DNA of 6,135 nucleotides from Thermodesulfobacteriota bacterium (GTDB lineage Bacteria; Desulfobacterota; Thermodesulfobacteria; Thermodesulfobacteriales; Thermodesulfobacteriaceae), in the NCBI GenBank assembly GCA_003641645.1, contig QNAZ01000054.1:1-6135 (forward strand). The letters run 5' to 3'. The number at the start of each line of letters is the position of its first letter. Position 1 is the stretch's first letter. Shown here one piece after another: positions 5,346-6,135 of the stretch. The position numbers and the translations under genes were made by a program. The notes beneath the pieces were generated by a model that was not told where the DNA came from, did not search any database, and saw only the letters and a program-made list of their open reading frames with translations.

Positions 5346-6135
5346 ATGTATTTATTAGAAACTCGCAATTCTCAAATGAAAAAAATTTATGAATTAGCAA
5401 AAAAAGTTGCTCCCTCTTCAAGCACTATTCTTATTCTTGGAGAATCAGGCACAGGAAAAGAGGTTTTAGCTAAATACATACATTTTTGTAGTAAAAGAAA
5501 GGGACCTTTTGTTACTATAAATTGTGCTGCTATTCCTGAAGAACTTTTAGAGGCTGAACTTTTTGGATATGAAAAAGGTGCTTTTACTGGAGCTATAAAA
5601 AGTAAACCAGGAAAATTTGAAATAGCTAATAAAGGAACCCTTTTTCTTGATGAAATAGGAGATTTAAGTTTAAAACTTCAAGCTAAACTTTTAAGAGTAA
5701 TTCAAGAAAAACAAGTAGAGAGATTAGGGAGTGATCATTCAATTAAAGTTGATGTAAGAATTCTTGCTGCCACTAATAAAGATTTGGAAAAAGAGGTTCA
5801 AGAAGGTAGATTTAGAGAAGATCTCTTTTTTAGATTAAATGTTATTCCTATCAAATTACCACCTTTAAGAGAAAGAAAAGAAGATATTCCTCTTCTTACT
5901 CAGTTTTTTTTAAAAAGAATATGTGAAAGAGAAGGAATAGAAGAAAAAAAGTTTACTTCTCAAGCTATAAAAGCACTTCTTAATTATCCTTGGCCTGGTA
6001 ATATAAGGGAATTGGAAAATTTTATAGAAAGAGTGGTAATACTTTCTGAAAATAATATAATTGGAATAGAAGATCTTTCTTTATCTACCTTAAGTTCAAA
6101 ATTACAAATAAGAGAAAGCTTAACTGAAGATAAAG
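5346..6135 (+). CDS. Sigma-54-dependent enhancer-binding protein, PspF-like (no N-terminal sensor domain), 3' end missing
   Basis: Transcription activator that uses ATP hydrolysis to open sigma-54 RNA polymerase promoters. The frame runs off the window after 263 codons. Motifs in order: Walker A GESGTGKE (residues 32-39), the sigma-54 contact loop GAFTGA (78-83), Walker B GTLFLDEIG (97-105), sensor 1 ILAATN (139-144), arginine fingers in FREDLFFRLN (156-165) and sensor 2 WPGNIRELENFIERVV (216-231). The central AAA+ domain is intact. Response regulators of the NtrC type have about 120-140 residues of receiver domain before this; here Walker A begins at residue 32. A TGA stop in the same frame at 5328-5330 means the ATG at 5346 is the first possible start, so the short N-terminus is real and not a mis-chosen start. 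A Fis-type DNA-binding domain is expected beyond the window. No Shine-Dalgarno sequence precedes the ATG; the promoter sits immediately upstream. Target genes are unknown. Confidence 0.96.
   Translation, partial: MYLLETRNSQMKKIYELAKKVAPSSSTILILGESGTGKEVLAKYIHFCSKRKGPFVTINCAAIPEELLEAELFGYEKGAFTGAIKSKPGKFEIANKGTLFLDEIGDLSLKLQAKLLRVIQEKQVERLGSDHSIKVDVRILAATNKDLEKEVQEGRFREDLFFRLNVIPIKLPPLRERKEDIPLLTQFFLKRICEREGIEEKKFTSQAIKALLNYPWPGNIRELENFIERVVILSENNIIGIEDLSLSTLSSKLQIRESLTEDK

Noticed and set aside
5186..5368. Minus-strand open frame of 60 codons across the 5290-5345 intergenic region
   Set aside because: It overlaps the end of the 612-residue protein gene, a strong plus-strand promoter and the start of the sigma-54 activator; composition is that of random AT-rich DNA.

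Overview
The window is very AT-rich (about 30 percent G+C by eye). Its codon choice leans on AGA for arginine, ATA for isoleucine and CTT/TTA for leucine, a style common in AT-rich thermophiles. One transporter is strikingly close to LeuT of Aquifex, and the last gene is a sigma-54 enhancer-binding protein. Together these suggest a Gram-negative thermophilic bacterium of the Thermodesulfobacteriota or Aquificota type. This placement is an inference from style and homology recalled from memory, not from any search. No rRNA, tRNA, CRISPR array, insertion sequence or integrase is visible.

Layout. Positions 1-953 hold the 3' three quarters of a sodium:dicarboxylate symporter gene of the GltP/GltT (DAACS, SLC1) family. 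It converges, with only 6 bases between stop codons, on a complete LeuT-type neurotransmitter:sodium symporter gene on the minus strand (960-2456). Both are inner-membrane, sodium-driven amino acid carriers, so the left third is an amino acid uptake locus. A 94-base divergent intergenic region (2457-2550) carries the LeuT-type gene's likely promoter and the start region of a plus-strand two-gene unit.

That unit is a MoxR/AAA_5-type AAA+ ATPase (2551-3438) followed 12 bases later by a 612-residue protein of unknown function (3451-5289). The second protein starts with a region that looks like a divergent TraB/ChaN/DUF5682-like fold. It continues through a strongly basic middle segment and ends in a domain I do not recognise, with a tryptophan/histidine/acid-rich motif. 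MoxR ATPases usually work with a von Willebrand A (VWA) protein, and none is encoded here, so the 612-residue protein may be the partner or substrate of the ATPase. This pair is the least explained and most interesting part of the window.

After a 56-base gap with an almost perfect sigma-70 promoter, overlapped by repeats that could be an operator, comes a sigma-54 activator gene (5346 to the window end). It lacks any N-terminal receiver or sensor domain, as PspF does. Both this gene and the LeuT-type gene have their predicted transcription start within a few bases of the ATG and no Shine-Dalgarno sequence, so leaderless transcripts are likely. Whether the sigma-54 activator controls the ATPase pair or something to the right cannot be told from this window.
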